A stretch of 64,000 nucleotides of DNA from an uncultured Lachnospiraceae bacterium (GTDB taxonomy: Bacteria; Bacillota; Clostridia; Lachnospirales; Lachnospiraceae), in contig CALWLI010000001.1 of the NCBI GenBank assembly GCA_944381485.1, positions 1-64,000 on the forward strand, read 5' to 3'. The stretch's first letter is position 1, and each line of letters begins with the position of its first letter. Below the pieces are notes generated by a model. The model was not told the DNA's origin. It ran no database searches and saw only the letters and a list, made by a program, of their open reading frames with translations. The translations under genes were made by a program, and so were the position numbers. This document shows, piece after piece, positions 18,686 to 26,739 of this stretch.

Positions 18686-20599
18686 ATGGAATTCAACGGG
18701 GCTCAGCTTGAGGCCCTAAAACACGGAGACGGCCCCATGATGGTTCTTGCAGGGCCAGGCTCCGGAAAAACTACAGTGCTCACGGAAAGGCTCCTGTATC
18801 TGACAGAGGAGAAAAAAGTAAGAGGCGAAAACATACTGGTGATAACCTTTTCCTCTGCCGCTGCAGTAGAGATGGAGAAAAGATACAGCTTAAGGGCCGG
18901 CGATTTTACTGAAGGCATAAGCTTCGGGACCTTTCACTCCGTGTTTTTCAGAATACTTACGCGTCACCTACCCTACACAAAGAACAGTATTGCGGATGAC
19001 AGGCGAAGAAGAGAAATAATAAAGGAGCTGCTTTCAAGAAAGGACAGCAGGCTGAGATACGGAGATGAGCTTACAGAGAATATTCTCTCAGAGATAAGCT
19101 TTATAAAAAACACCGGGAAAAGACCTTCTGACCTTCCTGAAAGCAGCTTTTCCTCTTTGGAAAGAGAGGACTTTCTCAACATATATAAGGCTTATGAAAA
19201 AGCACTGGCGGATGAGGGAAGGCTTGACTTTGACGATATGCTTTTAAAGTGCCGCGAGCTGTTTTTGAAGAGGCCTGATATTCTTTCTCAATACAGAGAT
19301 CTGTACAGATACATTTTGGTGGATGAATTTCAGGATATAAATCAGATACAGTATGATGTGCTTAAGCTTTTGGCTTCACCTTTAAACAATCTTTTCGTGG
19401 TGGGGGACGACGATCAGAGCATATACAGCTTCAGGGGAGCGGATCCTGAGATAATGCTGAGTTTTCCAAAGGATTTTCCCGATTCCCGCAAGGTGTTGCT
19501 TGCCACAAATTACAGATCTTCTTCAAACATAGTCGAGAGTTCTCTCAGACTGATCTCACACAATAAAACAAGATATAAGAAGGCATTTAAAGCTCACAGA
19601 GGCCCTTTTGAGCCCTTAAGCATCAAAGTATTTGACTCCGAGAGAGAGGAAAATGAAAGGCTTATAAGGGACTTTAAGAAATACAGAGAGCAGGGAGTCG
19701 ACCTTTCAAAAATCGCGGTCTTATACAGGACAAACAGTGTCCCTGAGAGACTCTGCCTTGAGCTTTCAAAAGCGGGAATAGGCTTTTCGATGAAAGAAAA
19801 GATAAAGGATGTCTTTGAAAGCAGGGCAGGCAGAGATGTGATGGCATATCTCTGCCTCGGAGAGAAGGTGGCACTTTGGGAGAAGGGTATAAAGATGAGC
19901 TTCCCTGTGGACTCCTTTCTCAGGATCATGAACCGCCCGGTCAGGTACATCAGCAGGGAGGCCGTGAGAAATGCGGACAGCTCTGATGCGGGGAGTTTTT
20001 TTTCTTCGCTGGAGGAGTTTTACAGGGAAAGGACTGCAACAAGAAGGGAGATAAGAAGGCTCTTCGGAGAGCTTTCCCTGATAGGAAACTCTGATATAAA
20101 GACCGCTTTGGACATCATAAAATATAAGACGGGCTATGAGAGCCGCCTTAAGGAATTCAGCGAGGGCAGGGAGGCAAAGGAAATTCTGTCTTCTCTTTAC
20201 AAGCTTTCAGACTTTGCTGAGGATGCAAAGGACTTAAGGGGCCTGAGGCTTCTGATAGAGGCAAGGAGAGAAAGCCTGAGGGCAGGGCATGGAAAGGCCG
20301 GAGTGAAAGATAAAAATTGTATTAATTTTATGACTTTCCATGCATCAAAGGGATTGGAATTTGATATAGTATATATAATCGATGCCATTGAGGGAATAAC
20401 TCCATACAAGAGGGCTGAGGGCAGGAAGGCCTTGGAGGAGGAGAGAAGGATGTTTTATGTGGCTATGACCAGAGCCAAAAATATACTTCACATATTCTAC
20501 ACAAAGTCTCATTACAATAAAGCCTGTAAAAGGTCCGGATTTATTGCGGAGATAGGAGAGGAGAAGATCAAAATACCATGGAAGAGCTTAAGGTTTTGA
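18686..20599 (+). CDS. UvrD/Rep-type superfamily 1 DNA helicase
   Basis: ATP-dependent 3'-5' DNA helicase of 637 residues, shorter than PcrA. The SF1A motifs occur in order: Walker A AGPGSGKTTVLTERL (about 21-35), motif II LVDEFQDINQIQ, motif III GDDDQSIYSFRGAD, motif IV NYRSS, motif V TFHASKGLEFDIVYI and motif VI EERRMFYVAMTRAKN. It lacks the PcrA/UvrD C-terminal Tudor-like tail. AGGAGA lies 5 nt before the ATG at 18686, preferred over GTG 18671. It is distinct from the PcrA gene at 59807. Its 3' end overlaps the response regulator gene by 22 nt, an unusual partner. Confidence 0.92.
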   Translation: MEFNGAQLEALKHGDGPMMVLAGPGSGKTTVLTERLLYLTEEKKVRGENILVITFSSAAAVEMEKRYSLRAGDFTEGISFGTFHSVFFRILTRHLPYTKNSIADDRRRREIIKELLSRKDSRLRYGDELTENILSEISFIKNTGKRPSDLPESSFSSLEREDFLNIYKAYEKALADEGRLDFDDMLLKCRELFLKRPDILSQYRDLYRYILVDEFQDINQIQYDVLKLLASPLNNLFVVGDDDQSIYSFRGADPEIMLSFPKDFPDSRKVLLATNYRSSSNIVESSLRLISHNKTRYKKAFKAHRGPFEPLSIKVFDSEREENERLIRDFKKYREQGVDLSKIAVLYRTNSVPERLCLELSKAGIGFSMKEKIKDVFESRAGRDVMAYLCLGEKVALWEKGIKMSFPVDSFLRIMNRPVRYISREAVRNADSSDAGSFFSSLEEFYRERTATRREIRRLFGELSLIGNSDIKTALDIIKYKTGYESRLKEFSEGREAKEILSSLYKLSDFAEDAKDLRGLRLLIEARRESLRAGHGKAGVKDKNCINFMTFHASKGLEFDIVYIIDAIEGITPYKRAEGRKALEEERRMFYVAMTRAKNILHIFYTKSHYNKACKRSGFIAEIGEEKIKIPWKSLRF

Positions 20600-21249
20600 T
20601 AGTAGATGACGAGGAGAGGATGAGAAAGCTTGTAAACGATTTCCTGACCGCAAAGGGATTTAAGGTTTTGGAGGCGGCAGACGGTGAAGAAGCCATAGAC
20701 TTGTTTTGCGCCGAGAAGGATATAGCGCTCATACTTCTGGATGTGATGATGCCGAAGATGAACGGATGGGAGGTGCTTAAGGCTATCAGAAAGATATCAA
20801 AGGTGCCCATAATAATGCTGACGGCAAGAGGAGAGGAGCAGGACGAGCTGCAGGGATTTAAGCTGGGAGTCGACGAGTACATAACAAAGCCCTTCTCCCC
20901 CAAGATACTCACAGCCAGGGTGGATGCGATACTTAGGCGTACAGGCCGAAGCAAGTCGGATGTCACTGAGGCCGCAGGTATCACTATAGATAAGACCGCC
21001 CATGAGGTGAGAGTTGACGGAAAGACAGTGGATCTGAGCTACAAGGAGTTTGAGCTTTTGGACTACTTTATACAGAACAAGGGTATAGCTCTGTCAAGAG
21101 AAAATATACTGAATAATGTCTGGGACTACGACTACTTCGGAGATGCCAGGACCATAGATACCCATGTCAAAAAGCTCAGGGCAAAGCTCGGGCCTTCCGG
21201 GGAAGCGATAAAGACGATCTGGGGAATGGGCTATAAATTTGAAGCATAG
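20578..21249 (+). CDS. OmpR-family response regulator
   Basis: DNA-binding two-component regulator of 223 residues. The receiver domain has the acid pocket DD at 10-11, the phosphoacceptor D55 in LILLDVMMPKMNGWEV, the conserved Thr in MLTARGEE and Lys in TKPFSP. The winged-helix effector domain (about 128-223) ends in IKTIWGMGYKFEA. The cognate kinase follows 27 nt downstream. Targets are unknown. Confidence 0.95.
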   Translation: MEELKVLIVDDEERMRKLVNDFLTAKGFKVLEAADGEEAIDLFCAEKDIALILLDVMMPKMNGWEVLKAIRKISKVPIIMLTARGEEQDELQGFKLGVDEYITKPFSPKILTARVDAILRRTGRSKSDVTEAAGITIDKTAHEVRVDGKTVDLSYKEFELLDYFIQNKGIALSRENILNNVWDYDYFGDARTIDTHVKKLRAKLGPSGEAIKTIWGMGYKFEA

Positions 21250-21276
21250 ATAAAGCTCTCAGGGAGGTGAGCATCT

Positions 21277-22986
21277 GTGAAGCATTCTATCAGGACAAGG
21301 TTCACCCTGATCTTCATAGGGATAATGGCCTTGATACTTTTGGCCATGTACGGAGTAAATAAATACTTCCTCGAGGATTATTACATGAGTAATAAGGTCG
21401 AGGTGCTTAAAGGGGCCTACATAACTATTGACAGGCTCCTTTTGGGAATAGAAAAAGAGGGAAAGAGCATTACCGATGTGGTGGCGGAGGAATTCGGAAA
21501 GAATATTGAGGATTCAAAGACCGTCGCATCCTTCAGAGAGCTCAACGATAATTCAAATATAAATATAGTTCTCATCGATCCTCAGGGGAATGAGGTCATT
21601 GCCGCCAGCAGGGAGGGAAGCTTTATGGCGGACAAGCTGAGATACTATCTCAGCACACTGAAAGAAGAAACCGAGGAAAAAGATGAGGAGGATCCGTATG
21701 TGGGAAGCTTTCCTTTCCTTTTTCATCTTAAGGACAAGTTTGAGAAGATTGAGCTCTCGGTTAAAAGCATAGAGAATAAAGTCCTTCCACAGGCCCCCAC
21801 TTTTGATCCCCTTGCAAATGCGGAGATAATATACCAAAATGATCTCTACAGGATACAGAGGACCTTCGACAGGAGGTCGAACACAGCTTATCTTGAGAGC
21901 TGGGGATATTTTACCGACGGGGGAACAGAGTTTCTTATGTCAATGCCCGTATCTCTCATACATGACAGCGTGGATATAACCAACAAGTTCCTTCTCATGG
22001 TGGGAATAATAGTCCTCATGGTGGGCAGTGCTATTGTATATGTAACGACCGGGATAATCACAAAGCCCATAAACAAGCTTGCAAGGATATCGGAGTGCAT
22101 GACTGCCCTCGATTTCGAGACGAGATATGAGGGGAATGCCAAGGATGAGATAGGTATACTCGGCCACAGCATGAACACTATGTCGGTGAGGCTGGAGAAG
22201 ACTATAGCCGAGCTTAAAACGGCAAACAATAAGCTGCTGCAGGATATAGACGAAAAGAATAAGATAGATGAGATGCGAAGAGACTTTATTGCCAATGTAT
22301 CGCACGAGTTGAAAACCCCCATTGCCCTTATTCAGGGCTATGCCGAGGGCTTGACTGAGGGGCTTGCGGAGGAGGCGGAGAGCAGGGACTACTATTGCAA
22401 TGTGATAGTTGATGAGGCTGCGAAGATGAACGCCATGGTAAAGCAGCTGACTTCGCTTAACAATCTGGAGTTCGGAAATGACAAGACGGAGTTTGACAGG
22501 TTCGATGTGGTGGAGCTTATAAAGAGCCTTTTGGAGAGCCAGAACCTGGTCATAAAGAAAAAGGAGGCCAAGGTGGAGCTTGTAGCTCCTGAGCATGCCT
22601 ACGTCTGGGCGGACGAATTTAAGATAGAGGAGGTGCTGACCAATTACTTTACAAACGCTTTAAATCATCTTGACGGTGAGAGGAAGATAGTCATAACGGT
22701 AAGGGAAGAGGCAAAAACTGAGGGTGACAGTGAAGAAGTCCTTCCTGACAAGCGCATAATAAGAGTCAGTGTCTTTAATACCGGAGAGAATATTCCGGAA
22801 GAGGATCTTGAAAAGATATGGGACAAGTTTTATAAGGTGGACAAGGCCAGGACCAGGGCCTACGGTGGAAGCGGAATAGGATTAAGCATAGTGAAGGCCA
22901 TAATTGAATCCCACAATCAGAGCTGCAGTGTAAGGAATAAAAAAACAGGAGTTGAATTTGATTTTACTCTTGACGCGGATAAATAA
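21277..22986 (+). CDS. Sensor histidine kinase (HAMP-HisKA-HATPase)
   Basis: Membrane kinase of 569 residues partnering the preceding response regulator. TM1 is at about 10-28. A large extracellular sensor domain follows, then TM2 at about 238-260, HAMP and HisKA with FIANVSHELKTPIALIQGYA, where H343 is the phosphorylated histidine. The HATPase has an N-box near NYFTNALNHL and GGSGIGLSIVK. The start is GTG after AGGGAGGTGAG. The tRNA-Pro promoter overlaps its 3' end. Confidence 0.95.
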   Translation: MKHSIRTRFTLIFIGIMALILLAMYGVNKYFLEDYYMSNKVEVLKGAYITIDRLLLGIEKEGKSITDVVAEEFGKNIEDSKTVASFRELNDNSNINIVLIDPQGNEVIAASREGSFMADKLRYYLSTLKEETEEKDEEDPYVGSFPFLFHLKDKFEKIELSVKSIENKVLPQAPTFDPLANAEIIYQNDLYRIQRTFDRRSNTAYLESWGYFTDGGTEFLMSMPVSLIHDSVDITNKFLLMVGIIVLMVGSAIVYVTTGIITKPINKLARISECMTALDFETRYEGNAKDEIGILGHSMNTMSVRLEKTIAELKTANNKLLQDIDEKNKIDEMRRDFIANVSHELKTPIALIQGYAEGLTEGLAEEAESRDYYCNVIVDEAAKMNAMVKQLTSLNNLEFGNDKTEFDRFDVVELIKSLLESQNLVIKKKEAKVELVAPEHAYVWADEFKIEEVLTNYFTNALNHLDGERKIVITVREEAKTEGDSEEVLPDKRIIRVSVFNTGENIPEEDLEKIWDKFYKVDKARTRAYGGSGIGLSIVKAIIESHNQSCSVRNKKTGVEFDFTLDADK

Positions 22987-22998
22987 GTGTGATATAGT
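22970..22998 (+). promoter_or_regulatory. tRNA-Pro promoter
   Basis: TTGACG and TATAGT with a 17-nt spacer, overlapping the end of the kinase gene and starting transcription about 22 nt before the tRNA. Confidence 0.65.
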
Positions 22999-23026
22999 AT
23001 CTATCGTTCTCAGAACAACACTTATT

Positions 23027-23101
23027 CGGGGTGTGGCTCAGTTTGGCTAGAGCGTCCGGTTAGGGACCGGGAGGTCGCAAGTTCAAATCTTGTCACTCCG
23101 A
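23027..23101 (+). tRNA. tRNA-Pro with anticodon AGG
   Basis: The acceptor stem CGGGGTG/CACTCCG begins with C, as is usual for bacterial tRNA-Pro. The D-stem is GCTC/GAGC. The anticodon stem TCCGG/CCGGG encloses TTAGGGA, so positions 34-36 are A-G-G. The T-arm is GCAAG/CTTGT and the discriminator is A. CCA is not encoded. Bacterial tRNA-Pro normally has UGG, GGG or CGG. A34 would likely need conversion to inosine, the TadA reaction known for tRNA-Arg(ACG). Confidence 0.93.
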
Positions 23102-23121
23102 CTACAGAGAACGAAAAGGAA

Positions 23122-23164
23122 GGACCCTGAGTATCGTTTACAGACGGTACTCAGGGTCTTTTCG
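23122..23164 (+). terminator. Terminator after tRNA-Pro
   Basis: GACCCTGAGTA pairs with TACTCAGGGTC (11 bp, extended by ATCG/CGGT pairing), followed by TTTT. Confidence 0.9.
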
Positions 23165-23291
23165 TATTGAAATCCCTGCGGTTCTGCATTATAATACTGA
23201 AAAAGAATGTATTAAATTTCATTCATAGTAAGAAAAAAAAGACAGCATGTTTTCAACTCTACAGAAAAATAAAAATTAAGGGGTCATTGTA

Positions 23292-24212
23292 TTGAAAACA
23301 GAGTTTTTAAAAAGCTTTGTGGCAGTGGTGGAGAGCAAGAGCTTTTCCGTTGCCGCCAAGAGATTGTTCTTGTCTCAGCCCGCCATCAGCACTCACATAA
23401 AGCAGCTGGAGGAGGAACTGGGCGTCCAGCTTTTGACCAGGTCTACAAAGAATGTGCATCTGACGGAGACCGGACTTGCCTTCTATCCCTATGCCCAGAG
23501 ATTGATACGAACTGAGAGTGAGGCAATGTTTGCCCTTCACGGAAAGAAGAATACTCTCAGCGGGACAGTTCAGATAGCCGCCTCATCAGTGCCTGCAAAC
23601 TATATTTTGGTGGACTTTATCTCCTATATGGGCGACAAATATCAGGATATCAGCTTTAAGATCTCTGAGGGGGACAGCTCTGAGGTAATAAAAAATGTGC
23701 TGCATTTTGACACAGAGATAGGAGTCTGCGGATTTAAGCTTCCTAATAAGAAATGTCTGTATGAGGAGCTCTTTACGGACGACATAGTACTTATAACACC
23801 TAAGGATCCCTACTTCTCGGCTTTTTCCGGGAAAATGCAGCCGGAAGCTCTCCCTTCTCTCAGATTTATAGTAAGAGAGACCGGCAGCGGAACAGGCCTT
23901 GCAGCCCAAAATATTGAGCGAACTCTGGGCCTGTCGGAGAGGAATATGCGGGTCGTAGCTCAGGTGGAGGGAACAGAGCTCCTTAAGCGCTCGGTGGCCG
24001 CGGGAGTCGGCTGTGCCTTCATTTCAAAGCTTGCCGCCATGGATTATGTAAAGAGCGGAAAGGTCCTTATGTTCGAGTTTCCCGACATAAACTGTAAGAG
24101 GAGCTTTTATCTTGTACACCACAGGGAACGCATACTGGATCAGGCCGCAGCCATCACCATAAATGAGCTTTCAGAATACTGCAAGAAGAGAAATCAAAAG
24201 AAATCAAAGTAG
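23292..24212 (+). CDS. LysR-family regulator of the selenoprotein (Sao) cluster
   Basis: Transcription activator of 306 residues. The N-terminal helix-turn-helix is FLKSFVAVVESKSFSVAAKR with LSQPAISTHIKQLEEELGV. The rest is a periplasmic-binding-like effector domain, with SEGDSSEVIKNVLHF and RETGSGTGLAAQNIE. The start is TTG, 9 nt after AAGGGG. It lies at the left edge of the sao genes, converging with saoP. I recall NCBI naming a selenium-metabolism-associated LysR family, and this gene fits by context, but the specific subfamily needs a model search. It probably senses the cluster's substrate or selenium status. Confidence 0.85.
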   Translation: MKTEFLKSFVAVVESKSFSVAAKRLFLSQPAISTHIKQLEEELGVQLLTRSTKNVHLTETGLAFYPYAQRLIRTESEAMFALHGKKNTLSGTVQIAASSVPANYILVDFISYMGDKYQDISFKISEGDSSEVIKNVLHFDTEIGVCGFKLPNKKCLYEELFTDDIVLITPKDPYFSAFSGKMQPEALPSLRFIVRETGSGTGLAAQNIERTLGLSERNMRVVAQVEGTELLKRSVAAGVGCAFISKLAAMDYVKSGKVLMFEFPDINCKRSFYLVHHRERILDQAAAITINELSEYCKKRNQKKSK

Positions 24213-24240
24213 TTCACAAAAAGATATAAAATATTGCTGT

Positions 24241-24276
24241 AAAAAAGAGGGGCCGCTTCGCTGAAGCGGTCCCTCT
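24241..24276 (-). terminator. Terminator of saoP (minus strand)
   Basis: A 14-bp stem (AGAGGGGCCGCTTC with GAAGCGGTCCCTCT, one G-U) with a 3-nt loop is followed on the minus strand by TTTTTT. On the plus strand no T-run follows, so it mainly ends the saoP transcript. Confidence 0.85.
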
Positions 24277-24294
24277 CCTGATGTTAAAGCTCTG

Positions 24295-25122
24295 CTATGC
24301 CTCTCTCCATCTCAAGAGAAGCTTCTCTACCATCAACATTACGATATCTATCAAAAATCCTATTATACCCGCAATGATCATGTAGGCGATGACAGTATCT
24401 GTCTGCATATGTCCCTGAGCCTCCACCATGCAGTAACCGAAACCGGCACTGGTCGCTATGAACTCCGCTCATATGACTGACATCCAACCGAGACCTATGG
24501 CGAGTCTGATACCTGTGAGAACTCCGGGAAGAGATGCGGGAAGCACCACATCCTTAAGAACTCCTATGGTATTTGCCCCCATAGACCTGGCGGCGTTATA
24601 GAAATCTTTGCTGATATCCTGAACTCCTGCCACGGTATTTAATATTATGGTAAATATACCGCTGAAGGCTATCAGAAAGATAGTGGGTCCGTCACCTATG
24701 CCGAACCATACTATTGCCAGGGGTACCCAAGCCATGATAGGCACCTGTCTGAGTGAGTTGATAAAGGGCGACATGGTCGTCAGTACCTTGGGGAAAAAGC
24801 CCATAAGCATGCCTAAAGGATAGCCTACGATAAAGGCCACCAGAGAACCTATGAGAACTCTCCTCATAGTTATTCCCAGATTTTCAAGAACATAGAGATC
24901 CGTAAGGGAATATACTACCTGACCTAAAACATCCTCAAAATAGGGAAAAATAAAGGGCTGATCTACGACATGGGCCGCCACAGTCCAAATGAGACAGATA
25001 ATGGCCAGGGCTATAATGGCATGCAAATTGTAATTTTTCCCTCCCATCTTGCGCCAGCGTCGTCTGTCTGAATTTCGGGAAGCGGCAACCTGTCGATTTA
25101 AAGAACTCGCAGATTCACTCAA
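24295..25122 (-). CDS. saoP: ABC transporter permease, selenoprotein (SaoP), UGA at codon 218
   Basis: Inner-membrane permease of the nitrate/taurine importer type, 275 residues when the in-frame UGA at 24469-24471 is read as selenocysteine. Before it come about five hydrophobic segments and the EAA loop (NAARSMGANTIGVLKDVVLP, then PGVLTGIRLAIGLGWM). After it the frame continues AEFIATSAGFGYCMVEAQGH and a last TM, ending KLLLRWREA, exactly the end expected for this family. Family members normally have Ala, Val or Gly where U218 falls. The start is TTG behind AGGAGGAGAT. The gene is transcribed divergently from the other sao genes and alone; its ATPase and binding protein are at 26740 and 30636. 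A hairpin follows the UGA. Confidence 0.85.
24431..24451 (-). promoter_or_regulatory. Candidate SECIS hairpin of saoP
   Basis: On the minus strand, 17 nt after the UGA, CAGT-g-CCG pairs with CGG-tt-ACTG around the loop GTTT. A short hairpin with GU in its apical loop at this distance is what bacterial SelB binding requires. Confidence 0.6.
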
Positions 25123-25192
25123 AATATCTCCTCCTTTATTCAGTTTTCACTATAAATAATTATTAATATTTTCTGAGCATATCCTACCGGAA

Positions 25193-25273
25193 ATACTTAT
25201 TTGCAGAGTAGTAATATCATAAAAATTAATAAAGAAAAGGACACTTATTTACTTTTGTAATAAAAATAAGTAT
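25193..25273. promoter_or_regulatory. Divergent saoP/saoT control region with ACTTATTT repeats
   Basis: ATACTTATTT at 25193-25202 has its exact reverse complement AAATAAGTAT at 25264-25273, and a third copy ACACTTATTT lies at 25241-25250, making an inverted pair with a 13-nt gap at 25243-25271. The region separates divergent saoP and saoT. LysR regulators bind such interrupted dyads, so these are candidate operator sites; the assignment is inference. Confidence 0.5.
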
Positions 25274-25349
25274 GGGCTGTGATTTTAGGATATAGTAAAA
25301 AATGAAAAATAATGCAAGGGTGGAATAATTTTTTTTACAGGAGAATATA

Positions 25350-25604
25350 ATGGACAAGCCATGCATTGAATTTATAAGTGCATGCGGGTGATGTGAAATT
25401 TTTGCGGATCAGGTGGAATCCCTCAAAAATCAATATAAGGACCGCGTAAATGTGCGCATTTACAGGGCCGGAAAGGACTTTGACTATATCCCCAAATACG
25501 GCCTCATTACAAAGAGCATGTTGATAATAAATGAAAAAAAGGTTGTGAGAGATCTTACCAAAAAAAATGTCAGAGCTGCCTTTGAGGAGGCACTGAAAAA
25601 ATGA
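25350..25604 (+). CDS. saoT: Thioredoxin-like selenoprotein SaoT, copy 1, UGA at codon 14
   Basis: A small thioredoxin-like protein of 84 residues when the UGA at 25389-25391 is read as selenocysteine. The N terminus then reads MDKPCIEFISACGUC, with a redox motif C12-G-U14-C15 at the place of the thioredoxin CxxC. The rest carries GKDFDYIPKYG, KSMLIINEKKVV and a last helix AAFEEALKK. AGGAGA lies 5 nt before the ATG. Ordinary gene calling would either start internally at 25413 or miss it. The stop overlaps the saoE start as ATGA, so the two are translationally coupled. It is 50-60 percent similar by eye to the second copy at 28695. The likely role is metal or selenol transfer, or reduction, for SaoE. 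Confidence 0.88.
25398..25430 (+). promoter_or_regulatory. Candidate SECIS hairpin of saoT copy 1
   Basis: A lower stem ATTTTTG/CAAAAAT and an upper stem GGAT/ATCC, starting 14 nt after the UGA, enclose the loop CAGGTGGA. A GGU in the apical loop recalls the E. coli fdhF SECIS loop AGGUCU. Confidence 0.65.
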
Positions 25605-26728
25605 CATCATTTTTTTTATTCCTTTTAAGAGCTGTGGATTCAGGGTGGGGAATACTCTGCAGCTCATCAGTCTGGCTCCTGTTAAGCTTTCTGATCAGCG
25701 GATTCATCAGAGAATTCTTTGGATCTGACTGCCTTAAAAATACAGCTGTGGGCTCAAAAAAATTTACCGGGATAGTCCTTATGACCCTCTCGGGCCTGCT
25801 GATACCTGTGTGCAGCTGTGGCACTGCGATTTTGGGCATAGCCTGTTATTACAGTGGAGCTTATATCGGGCCCACCCTCGCTTTTATGACCGCAACTCCC
25901 ATGATAAATCCCATAGCTCTGATTTTGGTTTTCGGGCTCATGGGAAGAGAGGTGGGCCTATTTTATCTTGTTACGGGACTTACAGTACCCCTTATCCTGG
26001 GAGCCCTGTCAAACCTTCTTTTGGGGAAATCGCTTTACAGAGAGAAAAGCTTCATAAAAGAGACATTACATCCGGTGACGAATTCCGGGACAGGAGGAAG
26101 GAGCCTCATAAAGGCTGAGCCTGAGGACAAGCCCGCTTTTTGGGAGAGGATAATAAGAGGATTGAGGTCTTCCTTCGGAGATTTTTCTCTTATGATAAGT
26201 AAATATACAGTCACAGCTGTGATTTTTGCGGGCATATTTCTTTCAATAGTACCCGGCTCCTTCATACAGGAGTATCTTGCCGAGGCTCAGACCGTCACTC
26301 CTTGGGGAATACTTGTAGTGGGTGCACTTACATATGTGTGTGCTGTTGTTCATATTCCTTTTATAGCGGCTGTAATTGCCTCGGGGGCCCCACCGGGAGT
26401 GGCAGTCACCTTTTTGATGGCGGGAGCTGCCACAAATATCCCTGAGCTGATAACCATAGCAAAGACCATGGGAAAGAGGACAGCGCTTACCTACAGCATG
26501 TTTGTAAGCCTCATGGCTTTAGGCGCGGGATATATTGCAGATGCAGTCATAGGCCGGGAGATTTCGGAAATGCCGGACTTTGCAGTCACCCGGGGAGCCA
26601 TAGCAAATGCCAATATGCTGATAACAGATTTTCCCGACCTGCTACAAACATTGTGCAGCATTATTATTTTATGCCTTGCCTTTGCGGGATTCATGAAGAC
26701 CGGATCGGCAGAAAACAGGAAGAAGTAA
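25601..26728 (+). CDS. saoE: Permease-type efflux transporter SaoE, copy 1
   Basis: Polytopic membrane protein of 375 residues in the predicted-permease family that includes the organoarsenical exporter ArsP (DUF318/COG0701). Two blocks of about four TM helices flank a polar loop (about 150-185). The family signature PVCSCGTAILGIACYYSG is followed by MTATPMINPIALIL, and the second half has the related GVAVTFLMAGAATNIPELI. A cysteine pair in CSCG can bind thiophilic metals or metalloids. It overlaps saoT by 4 nt and is followed 11 nt later by saoA. The export role is inferred from ArsP. Confidence 0.88.
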   Translation: MTSFFLFLLRAVDSGWGILCSSSVWLLLSFLISGFIREFFGSDCLKNTAVGSKKFTGIVLMTLSGLLIPVCSCGTAILGIACYYSGAYIGPTLAFMTATPMINPIALILVFGLMGREVGLFYLVTGLTVPLILGALSNLLLGKSLYREKSFIKETLHPVTNSGTGGRSLIKAEPEDKPAFWERIIRGLRSSFGDFSLMISKYTVTAVIFAGIFLSIVPGSFIQEYLAEAQTVTPWGILVVGALTYVCAVVHIPFIAAVIASGAPPGVAVTFLMAGAATNIPELITIAKTMGKRTALTYSMFVSLMALGAGYIADAVIGREISEMPDFAVTRGAIANANMLITDFPDLLQTLCSIIILCLAFAGFMKTGSAENRKK

Positions 26729-26739
26729 AGGAGCTTAAG

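Noticed and set aside
24284..24487. A separate 67-residue reading on the minus strand inside saoP
   Set aside because: It is in a different frame. The frame with the UGA continues permease homology (AEFIATSAGFGY) and ends at the family length, so this is a shadow.
25413..25604. Independent gene starting inside saoT copy 1
   Set aside because: It starts downstream of the UGA without a ribosome site and lacks the redox motif. The longer frame from 25350, with AGGAGA, is the real gene. The same reasoning rejects 28749 and 30888 as starts.
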